Shown piece after piece: positions 1-7,010 of a DNA stretch of 24,220 bases (its first letter is position 1; each line of letters opens with the position of its first letter). The position numbers and the translations under genes were made by a program. The DNA is taken from assembly GCA_032160545.1 (NCBI GenBank), contig JAVHVN010000161.1:1-24220 (forward strand), given 5' to 3'. The notes beneath the pieces were generated by a model that saw only the letters and a list, made by a program, of their open reading frames with translations, did not search any database and was not told where the DNA came from. The stretch comes from DATGFB01 sp032160545 (GTDB taxonomy: Bacteria > Actinomycetota > Actinomycetes > Mycobacteriales > Jatrophihabitantaceae).

Positions 1-715
1 TTCCGGTCAACCGTTCCCCGACCGGTCGATCGACCGTCTCGCCCACGAAATCCTTGTTGGAGAGCGACACCAGCACCGGCCAGCCGGTGGCGACCATCTC
101 GCCGAGGCGACGGGTGACCTCCAGCGAATGCCGGGTGTTCTTGCCGAAATCGTGGCCCGGATCGATGAGCACACTGCGCCGGTCGACGCCGAGTGCGGCA
201 GCGCGTTCCGCTTCGCCGACGGTGCGCGTCAGCACGTCTGCCATGACGTCGTCGTAGGTGACCCGGTGCGGGCGGGTCCGCGGCTCGACCCCGCCGGCGT
301 GCGTGCAGACGAGTGCCGCCCCGTGCCGCGCGGCAACCGCGGCCAGTTCCGGCTCCCACCCACCCCACGCGTCGTTGAGGACGTCCGCTCCGGCGTCGCA
401 GGCGGCTTCGCCGACCTCGGGACGCCAGGTGTCGACACTGATGACGAGATCGGGGAACTCGGCGCGGACCGCCGCGATCAGGGGAGCGGTCCGATCGATC
501 TCCTCGGAGACGCCGATGGTGACGCCGGGCGCGGCCTTGACGCCGCCGATGTCGACGATCTCGGCGCCGTCGCCGACGACCTGCTGGACCCTGCGCAGTG
601 CGTCGTCGAACTGGAATGTCGCGCCCTTGTCGTAGAACGAGTCGGGCGTTCTGTTCACGATCGCCATGACGAGCATGCGATCGTCCGCGAACTCGCCCCG
701 GCCGAGTTTCAGCAC
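1..715 (-). CDS. folP2: Dihydropteroate synthase-like protein FolP2 (partial, 3' end outside window)
   Basis: The 238 visible codons read as a pterin-binding TIM-barrel protein. Near the N-terminus is M-A-I-V-N-R-T-P-D-S-F-Y-D, then D-I-G-G-V-K, S-V-D-T-W-R, N-D-A-W-G-G, D-P-G-H-D-F-G-K-N and S-N-K-D-F-V-G-E. These match the FolP2 branch rather than the catalytic FolP1; the usual S-R-K of active synthases is S-N-K here. Mycobacterial FolP2 is reported to lack dihydropteroate synthase activity, so a folate role should not be assumed. I chose the GTG at 715 because it overlaps the gpgS stop (GTGCTGA), which implies translational coupling; in-frame ATGs occur further in (the first near residue 13). 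The C-terminus lies beyond position 1. The gpgS-folP2 order is conserved in mycobacteria, which supports the call. Confidence 0.9.
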   Translation of the reverse strand, partial: MLKLGRGEFADDRMLVMAIVNRTPDSFYDKGATFQFDDALRRVQQVVGDGAEIVDIGGVKAAPGVTIGVSEEIDRTAPLIAAVRAEFPDLVISVDTWRPEVGEAACDAGADVLNDAWGGWEPELAAVAARHGAALVCTHAGGVEPRTRPHRVTYDDVMADVLTRTVGEAERAAALGVDRRSVLIDPGHDFGKNTRHSLEVTRRLGEMVATGWPVLVSLSNKDFVGETVDRPVGERLTG

Positions 716-1647
716 GGCGCGCGTTCGACCGAGAAGGCCGGCGGTCGTTCGTCGACCGGAATGTCGCGCGCGACCCAGTTCGGGTCGCAGTCCCGCCGGA
801 ACTGCCACAGCCGTGACGACCGGGGTCGCGCCGCCGCGCCGGCCCGCCGGGCGGCGACGGCGAGGATCTCGGCCGCCATCACCCCCAGATCGTGCACCGA
901 CTGGTGCGAATGTGCGCGCTCGCCGAGGTCGACCTGCGCAATCGCGTCCAGACCGTCGCCAAGGTAGACATCGAGCAGCGCGCCGATCTCGACGCCGTAT
1001 CCGACCGGCACGCGCAACGCCTCGAACGTCGAGCGACGGATCGCCCATTCGCCTGCCAGCGGTTGCACCACGTACGCGAGTTCCGGCCACTGAAGGTTGA
1101 TCACCGGCCGGGCGACGAGTTCGGTCACCCGTCCGCCCTGCGGCGCATGCCGTTGCGTGCCGTCGTCCAGGACGCGGTCGTAGTAACCCTTGACGAGATT
1201 GACGCCCGGTTTGCTGAGCAGGGGCCCGAGCAGGCCGGTCACGAAGTGCGGCCCCCATTCGGTCAGGTCGGCGTCGATGAAGGCGAGCAGGTCGCCCGAC
1301 GTCACGAACAGTGACTTCCACAGTGCCTCGCCCTTGCCGGGGAAGCCGCCGAGGTCCGGCCGGATCGCACGCGCGGCGTGGACCGTAGCGCCATTGTCGG
1401 CGGCGATCCGTGCGGTGTCGTCGGAGGAATCCGAATCGATGACCACGATCTCGTCGACGAGCCCGCACCGCTGCACGAGATCGGCTCGGATGCTCCTGAC
1501 GATGTCACCGATCGTGGCTGCCTCGTCACGGGCCGGGATGACGACGCTGACGCGGTGCTCGCCCTTGGCCGCGGCGAGCACTTCGGCATCCCAGTCGCAC
1601 GAGCCGCTGCTGGCTCGAGCGAACCAGTCGGCTGCGCGCGTGTTCAT
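709..1647 (-). CDS. gpgS: Glucosyl-3-phosphoglycerate synthase
   Basis: A 312-residue GT81-type glycosyltransferase. It transfers glucose from a nucleotide sugar to 3-phosphoglycerate, the first step of the methylglucose lipopolysaccharide / glucosylglycerate route in mycobacteria. Visible motifs are V-V-I-P-A-R-D-E (nucleotide-sugar fold start, about residue 35), D-S-D-S-S-D-D-T, the metal-binding D-x-D in F-I-D-A-D-L, G-Y-Y-D-R and G-Y-G-V-E-I-G. Length is close to the roughly 320 residues of known homologues. The start ATG at 1647 gives M-N-T-R-A-A-D-W-F, a normal family N-terminus. It is followed by folP2 with a 7-base overlap and preceded by a 58-base gap after the SDR gene. It is a housekeeping gene and marks the edge of the catabolic island. 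Confidence 0.93.
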   Translation of the reverse strand: MNTRAADWFARASSGSCDWDAEVLAAAKGEHRVSVVIPARDEAATIGDIVRSIRADLVQRCGLVDEIVVIDSDSSDDTARIAADNGATVHAARAIRPDLGGFPGKGEALWKSLFVTSGDLLAFIDADLTEWGPHFVTGLLGPLLSKPGVNLVKGYYDRVLDDGTQRHAPQGGRVTELVARPVINLQWPELAYVVQPLAGEWAIRRSTFEALRVPVGYGVEIGALLDVYLGDGLDAIAQVDLGERAHSHQSVHDLGVMAAEILAVAARRAGAAARPRSSRLWQFRRDCDPNWVARDIPVDERPPAFSVERAPC

Positions 1648-1705
1648 CCCCGCCAGGATATCGGCGGCTGCCGCACCCGGGTGACGGTCCGGCCTCGCGC
1701 ACCCG

Positions 1706-2584
1706 TCATGGCCTGGACAGCAGCTCGGCGGGCTGGCCCGACCGCGCCGCGGCGACCGCGTCGTCGCCGTAACGGCGGCGTGCCGCGGCTTCGAGTGAGG
1801 GTGCCCGCCGCAACTCGTTGCCGCCGTCCACCGGGAAGCTCACTCCGGTGACCCACGACGACTCGGGTCCGGCGAGGTAGCGAACAGCCGCGGCGACGTC
1901 GTCGACGGATCCCAGTCGGTTGAGCGGCTTCTCGTCGACGAAGCGCTGCCGGGTCTGCTCGTCCTCGGTCAGATGGGCGTTGCGCTCGGTGCGAACCAGA
2001 CCGGGACGCACGGAATTGAATCGCACCTTCGTGCTGGCCAGCTCGTCGGCCGCGACCCTCACCAACGCGTCGACGCCCGCCTTCGCCGCACAGTACGGGC
2101 CGACGTAGGGGAACGAGATCGCGCCGGCATCGGACGAGATCGCGACGTAGGTGCCACCGCCCCGCGCCGCCATCGCGATGGCCGAGTACTTGATCGTCAA
2201 GAACGTGCTCAGCAGGTTCGCGGTCAGGTCGGCCATGAAGGCCTCGGCCGTGCACAGCAGTAACGGGACGAGCGTGCCGCCACCGACGGCGCTCACGCAG
2301 ATGTCCAGCTCGGCGACCGCGTCGACGGTCGCGGCGACGGACGCCTCCTCGGTCGCATCGCACACGACGCGACCGACCGTCGTGCCCGGCGGAGCCGCGG
2401 AGCGCAGCACACCGACGGCATTGTCGAGCCGCTGCTCGTCACGGCTCGCGATCACGACGGATGCTCCGTCAGCCAGAAGCCAGCGAGCCACCCCCAGGCC
2501 TATTCCGCTTCCGCCGCCGAAGACCAGCGCTGTCCGTCCGCCGAGCACCGGCGCGTGTCCCGGCCCTGGGTTCGCCTCGGGCAT
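1706..2584 (-). CDS. Short-chain dehydrogenase/reductase (SDR), role unknown
   Basis: 292 residues with a Rossmann nucleotide site G-G-G-S-G-I-G (about 23-29), catalytic serine in I-S-S-D (150/151), Y-C-A-A-K (Y164, K168) and the C-terminal S-W-V-T-G...V-D-G-G. It is therefore a classical SDR that oxidises a hydroxyl or reduces a carbonyl or enoyl group with NAD(P). The usual N-N-A-G motif is replaced by V-S-A-V-G-G-G (about 97-103), so the structural Asn is missing there. It has a C-terminal tail of about 38 residues after V-D-G-G, longer than usual. The ATG at 2584 lies 2 bases after the SnoaL-like stop with a GAGG ahead of it; a longer open frame upstream lies inside the SnoaL-like gene and was discarded. 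It is the last gene of the catabolic minus-strand run before gpgS. Confidence 0.85.
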   Translation of the reverse strand: MPEANPGPGHAPVLGGRTALVFGGGSGIGLGVARWLLADGASVVIASRDEQRLDNAVGVLRSAAPPGTTVGRVVCDATEEASVAATVDAVAELDICVSAVGGGTLVPLLLCTAEAFMADLTANLLSTFLTIKYSAIAMAARGGGTYVAISSDAGAISFPYVGPYCAAKAGVDALVRVAADELASTKVRFNSVRPGLVRTERNAHLTEDEQTRQRFVDEKPLNRLGSVDDVAAAVRYLAGPESSWVTGVSFPVDGGNELRRAPSLEAAARRRYGDDAVAAARSGQPAELLSRP

Positions 2585-2586
2585 GA

Positions 2587-3135
2587 TCACCTCGTCATTT
2601 CGTGGCGGACGGTTGCCGGAAGTTCTCGCCCGACGCGGGGGATCGGCTCCCAGCGCCCCGGCACCCCGGCGCCGGGTTCGGTACCGGCCTCGGCGGCCGC
2701 GCGCAGCCGCCGTTGCCGGATCGCCCACCGGGGCGAGGTCGGATCGTCATCACGGCGACGAACGAGCGTGTCGGAGTACCGGCCCCACAGGTGCATCGTG
2801 GCGCCCGTGTCGGCGCGGCGGTGGAATGCGTAGACGTGACTGCGGCACTCGGCGACGTCCGGGCCGGTGAAGTCGATGACGATGTTGGAGAGGTGGTGGC
2901 TCGTGGCGTCGTAGCCGGCCAACGCGAGGAACAGCTGCGACAGTTCACTCGCGCCGGTGAAGATCCGGCCGTAACCGAAGTCGAATACGGCGTCGTCGGT
3001 GAACAGCGCCACGATCGCGTCGCTGCGATTGGCGTCGACGTGATCGCAATAGTCGTGCAGCACCCGCGTGATCGCGCCTTCGTCGGCCAGCCGCGCCACG
3101 ACCGCCGTGAGCGAGGCAGCGGGTTCCTCGGTCAT
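2587..3135 (-). CDS. SnoaL-like / NTF2-fold protein
   Basis: 182 residues of the SnoaL_4-like polyketide-cyclase/aromatic hydroxylase-accessory type. The N-terminal helix I-T-R-V-L-H-D-Y-C-D-H-V-D and the following F-T-D-D-A-V-F-D-F-G-Y-G are typical, as is the H-H-L-S-N strand that usually follows. Family members act as cyclases, dehydratases, isomerases or small-subunit-like partners, so the reaction cannot be read from sequence. The C-terminal 40 or so residues are Arg/Pro-rich and not obviously part of the fold. The ATG overlaps the stop of the upstream luciferase-like gene (ATGA), and the SDR follows after 2 bases, so all three should be made from one transcript. Confidence 0.8.
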   Translation of the reverse strand: MTEEPAASLTAVVARLADEGAITRVLHDYCDHVDANRSDAIVALFTDDAVFDFGYGRIFTGASELSQLFLALAGYDATSHHLSNIVIDFTGPDVAECRSHVYAFHRRADTGATMHLWGRYSDTLVRRRDDDPTSPRWAIRQRRLRAAAEAGTEPGAGVPGRWEPIPRVGRELPATVRHEMTR

Positions 3136-4076
3136 GGCCGGCCGACCGCGGCGCGGAATGCCACCACGACGCGCGTCAGAAAGGCCTCCGCGTCATCGCG
3201 TGCGGCGGGCATCGGCATGCTGATGCGAAAGTCGGTGACGCCGTGGCCATGCAGCTCGGCGGCTGGTTCGAAGGTCGCGGCCAGGTCGACGTCGTCAACG
3301 CCGGCGGCGCGGGCCGCGGGTAGCCGGCTCATGACCTGGACGTCGTCGGCGTTGCGTCCGCGCGCAGCGAGCTCGCGTCGCATCCGGGCGATGCCCGCGG
3401 TGATGTCGCTCGCGTCCTCACCCCACGGGATCCATCCCGTTCCGAACCGCGCGAGCCGGTCCATCGACCGCTTGTTCACCGTCCCGCTCACCCAGATCGG
3501 CACTCCGCCCGGCTGCACGGGCTTCGGCGCCTGGTGGATGCGGTCGAAGCTGAGCTCGGGGCTGGAGTAGGACGCGCTCTGGTTGCGCCAGAGCTCTTGG
3601 CACACCTCGATGGTGTGGTCGAGCAGTTGGCCGCGGCTCTCGAAGGGCAGCCCGGCCGCGTCGTACTCCTCCCGCTGCCACCCGACGCCTATTCCGAGAT
3701 CCAGTCGACCGCCGGACAGGACATCGAGGGTGGCCGCGGTCTTCGCCAGGACCACCGGGCGTCGCAGCGCCGCGAGCAGCACCGCGGTTCCGAGGCGGAC
3801 CTGGCTGGTCAACGCCGCTACGTAGGACAGCGTCACGAGCGGGTCGAGCCAGGCTCCGTCCGGTCCGGTCGGCTGCCGTCCGTTGCGCTGACCGCCGATG
3901 CTCGGATCGGCGTACGCGTCGAGGTTCTCGCCGAACGCGACGTGCTCCGACACGACGACGCGGTCCACCCCCGCGCGGTCTGCTGCGACAGCGAGGTCCA
4001 GCATGGGTGTCCAGTCACCTGCGTCGGCCGCGGTGAAGCTCGGAAGCGCCAGAGACAGCTGAGCAGGTCTTTGCAT
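3132..4076 (-). CDS. LLM-class (luciferase-like) oxidoreductase, probably F420-dependent
   Basis: 314 residues of the luciferase-like TIM-barrel superfamily. Motifs include V-V-V-S-E-H-V-A-F-G-E-N (about 40-51), V-R-L-G-T-A-V-L-L-A-A-L-R-R-P-V-V-L-A-K, L-D-V-L-S-G-G-R-L-D-L-G-I-G-V-G-W and the distal P-I-W-V-S-G-T. The pattern resembles the actinobacterial F420-dependent group (TIGR03619-like) more than the FMN-dependent enzyme at 4946-5926; the cofactor is inferred. The ATG at 4076 has GGAG about 8 bases upstream. A 44-base AT-rich gap separates it from the preceding gene, so it may have its own promoter. It is coupled to the SnoaL-like gene by a 4-base overlap. Confidence 0.87.
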   Translation of the reverse strand: MQRPAQLSLALPSFTAADAGDWTPMLDLAVAADRAGVDRVVVSEHVAFGENLDAYADPSIGGQRNGRQPTGPDGAWLDPLVTLSYVAALTSQVRLGTAVLLAALRRPVVLAKTAATLDVLSGGRLDLGIGVGWQREEYDAAGLPFESRGQLLDHTIEVCQELWRNQSASYSSPELSFDRIHQAPKPVQPGGVPIWVSGTVNKRSMDRLARFGTGWIPWGEDASDITAGIARMRRELAARGRNADDVQVMSRLPAARAAGVDDVDLAATFEPAAELHGHGVTDFRISMPMPAARDDAEAFLTRVVVAFRAAVGRP

Positions 4077-4120
4077 CCGCTACTCCGATCGCCGGGCCTA
4101 TCGTCTATATGTTCTATCAC

Positions 4121-4936
4121 TTAGTCGCCCGATCCGACGACGTCGCCGGTCTGTGCGTCGAACCAGTCCCACTCCCATGGCTGGATCGGCAGCAGCAGGC
4201 TGCGGAAGATCTCCTGGCCGGCCGCGCCGGCGAGCGTGTCGGCGGGTGTGGCCAGCGCGCGCGCCGTAGCGGCGGGATCGCCGTCGATGAACAGCAGTTC
4301 CGCTCGGAACAAACCGCGGTCGCGTCCCGACGGGTCGAACGTCGCACTTGCGGGCACCGCATCCCAGGACGGGTCGAGTGTGGTGCTGATGCTGCTGAAC
4401 GTCCAGGCACCGGCAACGCCTGGTACCTCGAGCAATGCCGGGATCCGATGCGAATCCGCCTCCACGAGGTGGGCGTGCGTGGCCGCGCTGTGCGCCTGGT
4501 CGAACCGGTACAGGCTCAGCCGCACGGCCCGCGTCGGCCGGAAGGGCAGCGCGTCCGGTGCGACCAGGACGCGGCGCGCGGCATAACCGCGCACGGTCGA
4601 GAACAGGCCCATGAGCGGACGCGACGTGTACTCGATCTCCGGACGACGTCCCCACTGGTACGAGCGCTCGGCGAGCCCCTGCCACTCGGCGAACGCTGTG
4701 GCCCACGGCGAGCGGAACCAGTACATGTTGACGTAGTGCGTCCCGGCCAGCCGTTCATCGGTCACGTGCGACGAGCGCGCGCACCCGGGAGTGCGGACCC
4801 AGCGCTCACCGTGCCGGACGCCCTCGAGCGCCAGGTTCTCGGGCCGATGGTCGAGTTGATGCCATTCGTTGTAGTCGCGGTGCCGAGCTGGATCGGTGAT
4901 CTCGGCGAAGGAGAAGAAGACGGTGTCGGCGAGCAC
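4121..4936 (-). CDS. Uncharacterised protein, probable tandem dimeric alpha/beta-barrel (EthD-like) fold
   Basis: 271 residues, GTG start 9 bases after the stop of the luciferase-like gene. The first half opens with a hydrophobic strand (T-V-F-F-S-F-A-E) and then N-E-W-H-Q-L-D-H-R-P-E-N, followed by G-E-R-W and a Y-V-N-M-Y-W-F strand. This is the spacing seen in EthD/NIPSNAP-type ferredoxin-like domains. The second half repeats a similar strand pattern (R-L-S-L-Y-R-F ... G-V-A-G-A-W-T-F). I do not recognise a named family and assign no reaction. Its position between two flavin-type monooxygenases suggests an accessory step on the same substrate, such as cyclisation, isomerisation or product release. 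No signal peptide or membrane segment is visible. Confidence 0.65.
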   Translation of the reverse strand: MLADTVFFSFAEITDPARHRDYNEWHQLDHRPENLALEGVRHGERWVRTPGCARSSHVTDERLAGTHYVNMYWFRSPWATAFAEWQGLAERSYQWGRRPEIEYTSRPLMGLFSTVRGYAARRVLVAPDALPFRPTRAVRLSLYRFDQAHSAATHAHLVEADSHRIPALLEVPGVAGAWTFSSISTTLDPSWDAVPASATFDPSGRDRGLFRAELLFIDGDPAATARALATPADTLAGAAGQEIFRSLLLPIQPWEWDWFDAQTGDVVGSGD

Positions 4937-4945
4937 GGCGGCGGG

Positions 4946-5926
4946 TTAGATCCCTGCCGCGCGCACCCGCGGGGCGACCTCGCCGAACAACAGCTCGATG
5001 TGCTCGTCCACGAGTTCTGCCGGCATGTTCGCGATGCTCGCCCAGAAGTACACATGGACGACGGGGAGCCCCGCGATGCGCCGGCAGATCTCGGCCACCG
5101 CCTCGTCCGGCGTCAGCACCGACAGCCGCACGGACGCGACGCCGAGGCGATCGGTGCCGAACCGCGAGTCGAGCGCGCCTTCGGCTATCCGGGCGCCGGG
5201 CGCGTGTGCGTGCAGGTACGTCAGCACCTGGTGCTCGTAGTGCGGCCTGATCCGCCCCCAGGCGGCTTCCGGATCGCGGCTGACGACGAGATCGATCGCG
5301 CCGCCCATCCTCGCCGCGCTCGGCGGGTAGCCCGCGGCCTCCAGGGCAGTGCGGTAGGGCTCGAGCGAACCGCGGTTGAGCGTGAGCAGCCCCGCGCCGA
5401 GCCGGCCGGCGCGCCGTGCATTCTTCGGCCCCTGGTAGCCGAGCCACATCGGGATCGGATGCTGGACCGGTCTTGTGCCGACCGGGGCCTCGCCCAGGAG
5501 GCGGCGGACCTCGGCGAAGGTCTCATCCGTTCTGGCGAACCGGCTGCCGCGGTCGGCTCCGAAGGCGTCGAACTCGGCAGCGACGTAACCGGCGCCCAGG
5601 CCCAGCTCGAGACGCCCGCCCGACAGCGCATCCACCAGCGCCGCCTGTTCGGCGATATGGCGTGGGTGTCGCAATGGCGCGAGGAGGACCCCGGTTCCTA
5701 TCCGCACTCGCCGGGTGCGCGCCGCGATGGCGGCCGCGAGCGTCAGTGGCTGGCTGAGGTAGCCGTCCTCGAACAGGTGGTGCTCGGTGGCCCACACCGA
5801 GTCGGCGCCCAACTCCTCCGCGCCGGCGACGAGCTCGAGGGTGCGGGCGAGCAGCCGGTCGCTCGGCACCTGCCATTGCGCCGGGTTGCGGACGTCGAGG
5901 AACAGGCCGAGCTGGACCGGCGACAT
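4946..5926 (-). CDS. LLM-class flavin-dependent monooxygenase (two-component type)
   Basis: 326 residues, bacterial-luciferase superfamily. The N-terminus V-Q-L-G-L-F-L-D-V-R-N-P, the W-A-T-E-H-H motif (about 52-57), R-I-G-T-G-V-L-L-A-P-L-R-H-P and L-S-G-G-R-L-E-L-G-L-G-A-G-Y are the usual landmarks; E-H-H is typical of FMNH2-dependent members. The flavin reductase immediately upstream would supply reduced FMN. The start is either the ATG at 5926 (chosen) or the GTG at 5932 that overlaps the reductase stop as GTGA. A longer upstream open frame runs through the reductase gene in another frame and is not coding. The substrate is unknown; oxygenation of an aliphatic or cyclic carbon is the likely class of reaction. 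Confidence 0.88.
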   Translation of the reverse strand: MSPVQLGLFLDVRNPAQWQVPSDRLLARTLELVAGAEELGADSVWATEHHLFEDGYLSQPLTLAAAIAARTRRVRIGTGVLLAPLRHPRHIAEQAALVDALSGGRLELGLGAGYVAAEFDAFGADRGSRFARTDETFAEVRRLLGEAPVGTRPVQHPIPMWLGYQGPKNARRAGRLGAGLLTLNRGSLEPYRTALEAAGYPPSAARMGGAIDLVVSRDPEAAWGRIRPHYEHQVLTYLHAHAPGARIAEGALDSRFGTDRLGVASVRLSVLTPDEAVAEICRRIAGLPVVHVYFWASIANMPAELVDEHIELLFGEVAPRVRAAGI

Positions 5927-5928
5927 GG

Positions 5929-6432
5929 TCACGCGGTCGAGCCGAGGAATCCCGAGTGCGTGCCGAAGACGCGACGGTGGTACGCGAGTGGCGGCGCCGG
6001 GACGGCGACTGCCGATTCGACCCGGCCCGGGACAAGGACGTGGTCGCCGCCGTCGAGGAACGAATCCGCGCGGCACGTCAGCCAGCCGATGGCGTCGACC
6101 AGCCGCGGCAAACCGTCGTCCAAGGACCATGCGACGCCGGCGAACTTGTCGTTGCCCTTGCCGGCGAACTGGACGGCAAGCCGGTCCTGGGACACGCCGA
6201 GCACATTCACCCCGAACCGTCGCGTGCGCCTGATCTTCACGAGGAGATCGCTGGTCAGGTCCAGGGCGACCGCGATCATCGGCGGTCGCAGCGACAGCGA
6301 GGTGAATGCGCTGACGGTCGTGCCGTGCGGCAGGCCGTCGGCGATCGTCGTGACGACGGTGACCGGTGTGCAGACCTCGGCCATGACGTCGAGGAAGGCC
6401 TGGGTCGGCGGCTCCGGCGGGTGAGCGTCCAC
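5929..6432 (-). CDS. Flavin reductase (FMN-binding split-barrel)
   Basis: 167 residues of the flavin reductase-like family that reduces free FMN/FAD with NAD(P)H for a partner monooxygenase. Visible landmarks are C-T-P-V-T-V-V-T-T (about 20-28), T-V-S-A-F-T-S-L-S-L-R-P-P-M (flavin-binding loop), F-G-V-N-V-L and F-A-G-K-G-N-D-K-F. I placed the start at the GTG at 6432 because a strong Shine-Dalgarno GGGAGGAAGG (6446-6437) precedes it. The in-frame ATG at 6477 lies upstream of that site, in the promoter region, and would add 15 residues not typical of the family. The first gene of the minus-strand run, it abuts its monooxygenase partner by 2 bases or overlaps it. Confidence 0.88.
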   Translation of the reverse strand: MDAHPPEPPTQAFLDVMAEVCTPVTVVTTIADGLPHGTTVSAFTSLSLRPPMIAVALDLTSDLLVKIRRTRRFGVNVLGVSQDRLAVQFAGKGNDKFAGVAWSLDDGLPRLVDAIGWLTCRADSFLDGGDHVLVPGRVESAVAVPAPPLAYHRRVFGTHSGFLGSTA

Positions 6433-6436
6433 GATG

Positions 6437-6446
6437 CCTTCCTCCC
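6437..6446 (-). promoter_or_regulatory. Ribosome binding site that fixes the flavin reductase start
   Basis: GGGAGGAAGG on the minus strand, with 4 bases to the GTG at 6432. It decides against the upstream ATG at 6477. Confidence 0.75.
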
Positions 6447-6460
6447 GATCGCTTCTATTC

Positions 6461-6488
6461 GTAATCTTTACAATCATCTAGAGTCTAG
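6461..6488. promoter_or_regulatory. Divergent promoter/operator region with two small palindromes
   Basis: The gap between the flavin reductase (minus) and the nine-gene operon (plus) is AT-rich relative to its surroundings. It holds GTAA-TCT-TTAC at 6461-6471 and the perfect 11-bp palindrome CTAGA-G-TCTAG at 6478-6488. Their location between two divergent catabolic operons makes them candidate operators for one shared regulator. No clear -35/-10 pair could be assigned. Confidence 0.45.
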
Positions 6489-6524
6489 CCGTCAGGCCGG
6501 ACGAGTACAGGGAGAATTTTGCCG

Positions 6525-7010
6525 ATGGACCTCGTGCAGACATTGGGTGTCGAGCGCGCGGTGCAGACGGTGTATCTGGACTACTGCGACGCGATCGACG
6601 ACAAGCGCTTCGATGACCTCGACCGGGTGTTCGCTCGTGATTGCGAAGGCGACTACCGGGACGCGCACGGCGCCGTACTCGACGGCCTGGCCCCGCTGGT
6701 GGCGCGACTGCACGAGAACATGGGGCCCGCCTCGACCTGCGGCGCAACCCACCACAACGTCCTCAACTTCCGCATCGACGTCCTGGGTGACGATCGCGCC
6801 GAAGCGCAGGTGCACTTCTACGCGGTGCACCAGGGCAGCGGTTCGATGGCCGGCCGGCTCTACACGGTGTGGGGCCGATACGACGACGAGCTGGCCCGCA
6901 CGGCGGACGGGTGGCGCATCACCAAGCGCAAGTACACGAACTTCGTGGTCGACGGTGACAAGGCCGTGATCCGACGAGGGGTGCCGCAGGACCCGGACGG
7001 CAGTCGGTAG
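6525..7010 (+). CDS. SnoaL-like / NTF2-fold protein
   Basis: 161 residues with the SnoaL_4-like pattern: Y-L-D-Y-C-D-A-I-D-D-K-R-F-D-D-L near the N-terminus, T-H-H-N-V-L-N-F in the middle and G-W-R-I-T-K-R-K-Y near the end. Catalytic function is not readable; related proteins are dehydratases, isomerases or accessory subunits in steroid and aromatic degradation. ATG at 6525 follows GGGAG (6510-6514) at good spacing; a TTG at 6519 would sit too close to it. First gene of the nine-gene operon, its TAG stop overlaps by one base the GTG of the next gene (TAGTG). Confidence 0.82.
   Translation: MDLVQTLGVERAVQTVYLDYCDAIDDKRFDDLDRVFARDCEGDYRDAHGAVLDGLAPLVARLHENMGPASTCGATHHNVLNFRIDVLGDDRAEAQVHFYAVHQGSGSMAGRLYTVWGRYDDELARTADGWRITKRKYTNFVVDGDKAVIRRGVPQDPDGSR

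Noticed and set aside
4077..4120. ATAGA repeats in the 44-base gap, considered as a KstR-type operator.
   Set aside because: The KstR consensus needs an inverted AAC...GTT arrangement, which is not present.
4109..6424. Very long plus-strand open frame of 771 codons.
   Set aside because: It runs antisense to four well-supported genes and has an Arg/Ala/Pro-rich composition without motifs, as expected for shadow frames in GC-rich DNA.
6519..6524. TTG at 6519 as start of the SnoaL-like gene.
   Set aside because: It lies only 4 bases from GGGAG, whereas the ATG at 6525 has normal spacing.
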